From Diaphorobacter sp. HDW4B (GTDB lineage: Bacteria > Pseudomonadota > Gammaproteobacteria > Burkholderiales > Burkholderiaceae_C), in NCBI RefSeq assembly GCF_011305535.1, contig NZ_CP049905.1, forward strand, positions 1,250,001 to 1,314,000: a stretch of 64,000 bases of DNA. Direction: 5' to 3'. The notes under the pieces are model-generated. The model ran no database searches. It was not told where the DNA came from and saw nothing but the letters and a program-made list of their open reading frames with translations. The translations under genes were made by a program, and so were the position numbers. Position 1 is the stretch's first letter, and every line of letters begins with the position of its first letter. Positions 62,229-64,000 of the stretch are shown piece by piece.

Positions 62229-62275
62229 TCCCTCGGGCCTTCCGTTGTTAATCCTTACTTTCGTCAATAGTAACC

Positions 62276-62518
62276 ATGTCCGCAGAAAAACTCCCAGATT
62301 TGATCGTGACCGAGCCTGGCCTGTACCGCCACTACAAGGGAAATCTCTACGAAGTTCTGGACACCGTGCGCCACAGCGAAACGCTGGAGCCGATGACCTT
62401 GTATCGCGCGCTCTACGGCGAGCACGGACTGTGGGTGCGGCCTGCCGCCATGTTTGGCGAGACCGTTGTCATCGATGGAATCACGCAGCCACGCTTTGCC
62501 AAGGTGGCTGCCGACTAA
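62276..62518 (+). CDS. DUF1653 family protein
   Basis: 80 residues with the DUF1653 core GLYRHYKGNLYEVLDTVRHS, then ETLEPMTLYRALYGEHGLWV and RPAAMFGETV. Small beta-rich cytoplasmic protein of unknown function. Divergent from the M48 gene. Confidence 0.85.
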   Translation: MSAEKLPDLIVTEPGLYRHYKGNLYEVLDTVRHSETLEPMTLYRALYGEHGLWVRPAAMFGETVVIDGITQPRFAKVAAD

Positions 62519-62537
62519 AGAAAGCTGACCGAAGAGA

Positions 62538-63116
62538 TCAGCCGCGCATCAGGTTGACGATGGCGCGCGGGTAGATCACATGCTCCTGCGTGAGCACGCG
62601 CGCGGCCAGCGTGTCGGCCGTGTCTTCAGGCAGCACGGGCACCACGGCCTGCTCCAGAATCGGGCCCACGTCGAGTTCGGCCGTCACGCGGTGCACGGTG
62701 CAGCCTGCGAACTTGCAGCCTTCGTCGATCGCGCGCTGGTGCGTGTGCAGACCGGGGAAGGCGGGCAGCAGCGAGGGATGGATGTTGACCATGCGCCCCT
62801 CGAAATGCTGCACGAAGCCAGGCGTGAGAATGCGCATGAAACCCGCCAGCACCACGAGCGCCGGGTTGTACTGGTCGATGATCTTGGCCAGCTCCGCATC
62901 GAACGCCTCGCGCGTTTCGAACTGCTTGTGATCGAGCACCTCGGTGGCAATGCCGTTGTCCTTGGCGAATACCAGACCGCCGGCGCTGGCTTTGTTGCTC
63001 ACGACCACGGCCACGCGGGCACCATAGCGGCCAGCCCAGTCCTGTTGCTGGGATGCACGCACAATGGCTGCCATGTTGGAGCCACCGCCCGAGATGAGGA
63101 TCACGATGTTTTTCAT
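62538..63116 (-). CDS. purN: phosphoribosylglycinamide formyltransferase
   Basis: 192 residues from ATG 63114-63116. It transfers the formyl group from 10-formyl-tetrahydrofolate to GAR in purine synthesis. N-terminal ISGGGSNMAAIVRA, catalytic region LAGFMRILTPGFVQHFEGRM, then NIHPSLLPAFPGLHTHQRA with catalytic His, and TAELDVGPILEQAVVPV with the Asp. Confidence 0.95.
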   Translation of the reverse strand: MKNIVILISGGGSNMAAIVRASQQQDWAGRYGARVAVVVSNKASAGGLVFAKDNGIATEVLDHKQFETREAFDAELAKIIDQYNPALVVLAGFMRILTPGFVQHFEGRMVNIHPSLLPAFPGLHTHQRAIDEGCKFAGCTVHRVTAELDVGPILEQAVVPVLPEDTADTLAARVLTQEHVIYPRAIVNLMRG

Positions 63117-63210
63117 GGGCGGCGATTGTCGCACCGAAGCCATGGGGCGTCGGGGCAATCAGGTTTTATGAACTGAACCGAGTACCCACGTACCAAAGAG
63201 ACGGACACCT

Positions 63211-63945
63211 ATGCCTTTCGATCCCCACACCACCCCGCTGACCGTTGAGGAAGCCCGCGTTCTGGCCACGCTGGTCGAAAAGTCGCGCACCGTGCCCGAC
63301 AGCTACCCGCTGACGCTCAACTCGCTGGCCTCGGGCTGCAACCAGAAGACCAGTCGCGATCCGGTGATGCAGCTCTCCGACGGGCAGATCCAGGAAGCGC
63401 TGGACAATCTGCGCCGCCGCTCGCTGGTCACCGAAATCGGCGGCGCGCGCACCTCGCGCTGGGAACACAACTTTCCGCGCGGTGTGGGCGTGCCCGACCA
63501 ATCTGCCGCCCTGCTCTGCCTGCTGATGCTGCGCGGCCCGCAGACGGCTGGCGAACTGCGCATCAACTCCGAGCGCTGGCACCGCTTTGCCGACATTTCC
63601 TCGGTCGAGGCCTTCCTCGACGAACTGCAATCGCGCAGCGAGGAAAAAGGCGGCCCGCTGGTCGTGCTGCTGCCGCGCGCACCGGGCTCGCGCGAGCCAC
63701 GCTGGGCGCATCTGCTGTGCGGGCCGGTCGACGTGGCGGCGCTGTCGGTGGCTGCAGCGAGCGGTTCTTCCGCATCGGCGCAGCCCGTAGACAACGCCAT
63801 GGCCGAGCGCATCACCGCGCTGGAGGCGGAAGTGGCAAGCCTGCGCTCGGCACTGTCGCAAATCTGCGAACAATTGGGCATCGAGATCGCCCCTGTCACT
63901 CCAACCGCCCATACCGACGCCGAATCGGACAGCGCTGCAAATTGA
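63211..63945 (+). CDS. yceH: YceH (DUF480) family protein
   Basis: 244 residues. Two winged-helix-like domains: [40 protein letters not shown] and [20 protein letters not shown] are family hallmarks; the C-terminal 60 residues form a coiled coil ([20 protein letters not shown]). Function unknown. The window ends 55 bp after its stop with nothing further identified. Confidence 0.92.
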   Translation: MPFDPHTTPLTVEEARVLATLVEKSRTVPDSYPLTLNSLASGCNQKTSRDPVMQLSDGQIQEALDNLRRRSLVTEIGGARTSRWEHNFPRGVGVPDQSAALLCLLMLRGPQTAGELRINSERWHRFADISSVEAFLDELQSRSEEKGGPLVVLLPRAPGSREPRWAHLLCGPVDVAALSVAAASGSSASAQPVDNAMAERITALEAEVASLRSALSQICEQLGIEIAPVTPTAHTDAESDSAAN

Positions 63946-64000
63946 ATCGAAACTGTCCCGACGAGGACAACCGCGAAAAGCACACGCGTGCTACAACACG

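Noticed and set aside
58896-62270. Very long plus-strand open frame (1124 codons)
   Set aside because: It is antisense to rsmB and the M48 peptidase, both with clear motifs. Long shadow frames are common in GC-rich DNA, and its translation is Arg/His/Gln-rich with no domain.

Overview
The window looks like a betaproteobacterial chromosome, probably Comamonadaceae. This is inferred from the GC-rich flanks, the order trxB / ftsK-lolA-rarA, the RibH2-type lumazine synthase behind an FMN riboswitch, and the LIV transporter operon. A large AT-richer mobile element interrupts it at about 6970-50351 (about 43.4 kb). No tRNA, rRNA or CRISPR array was seen.

Left flank (1-6978): a PiT phosphate transporter cut by the window edge with its DUF47 partner, a DUF486 membrane protein, the livH-livM-livG-livF branched-chain amino-acid ABC operon, and the 3' part of the chromosomal rarA (mgsA) gene. 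Right flank (50343-64000): the 5' part of the same rarA, then lolA, ftsK, trxB, a roughly 490-bp inverted repeat, rpmB-rpmG, an FMN riboswitch with ribH, a fatty-acid desaturase, rsmB, an M48 peptidase, a DUF1653 protein, purN and yceH.

The element sits inside rarA at the codons for the Arg-Phe-Asn-Lys motif just after Walker B. A 9-bp core is repeated at both ends, and a tyrosine integrase lies at the left end. At the right end the element carries its own complete rarA. It is placed so that the truncated host reading frame ends on the start codon of the element copy, so host transcription and possibly translation run straight into the replacement gene. The replacement is synonymously recoded across the integration site.

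Inside the element, from left to right: integrase; H-NS-like protein; NERD-nuclease/SF1-helicase pair; type IVb-like pilin; ColE2-type replication initiator with a candidate origin; type IVa pilin; HNH nuclease; an orphan DotA/TraY conjugation protein; an orphan DNA methyltransferase; six proteins made of a short HREDGPA-type tandem repeat; pentapeptide protein; XRE regulator; GHKL ATPase-nuclease; two spore-coat-U-like secreted proteins; RHH proteins; a mobilisation operon (MobC, two HREDGPA proteins, relaxase); and a defence block. The block holds an AAA ATPase plus a PD-(D/E)XK-like protein, a PIN-like zinc-ribbon protein, and a type III restriction-modification system whose res gene is split by an IS3-family insertion. 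The element therefore looks like an integrative, mobilisable and possibly self-replicating plasmid-like island that seems to depend on a helper for transfer.

Expression signals in the element are uniform. Nearly every unit ends in a GCACC/GGTGC hairpin terminator, and many begin with TTGACT, a 16-bp spacer and a TAnnnT box. Several structured intergenic repeats, two of them with compensatory base changes, and a CATATG-centred palindrome repeated upstream of several genes suggest small RNAs and an element-wide regulon.
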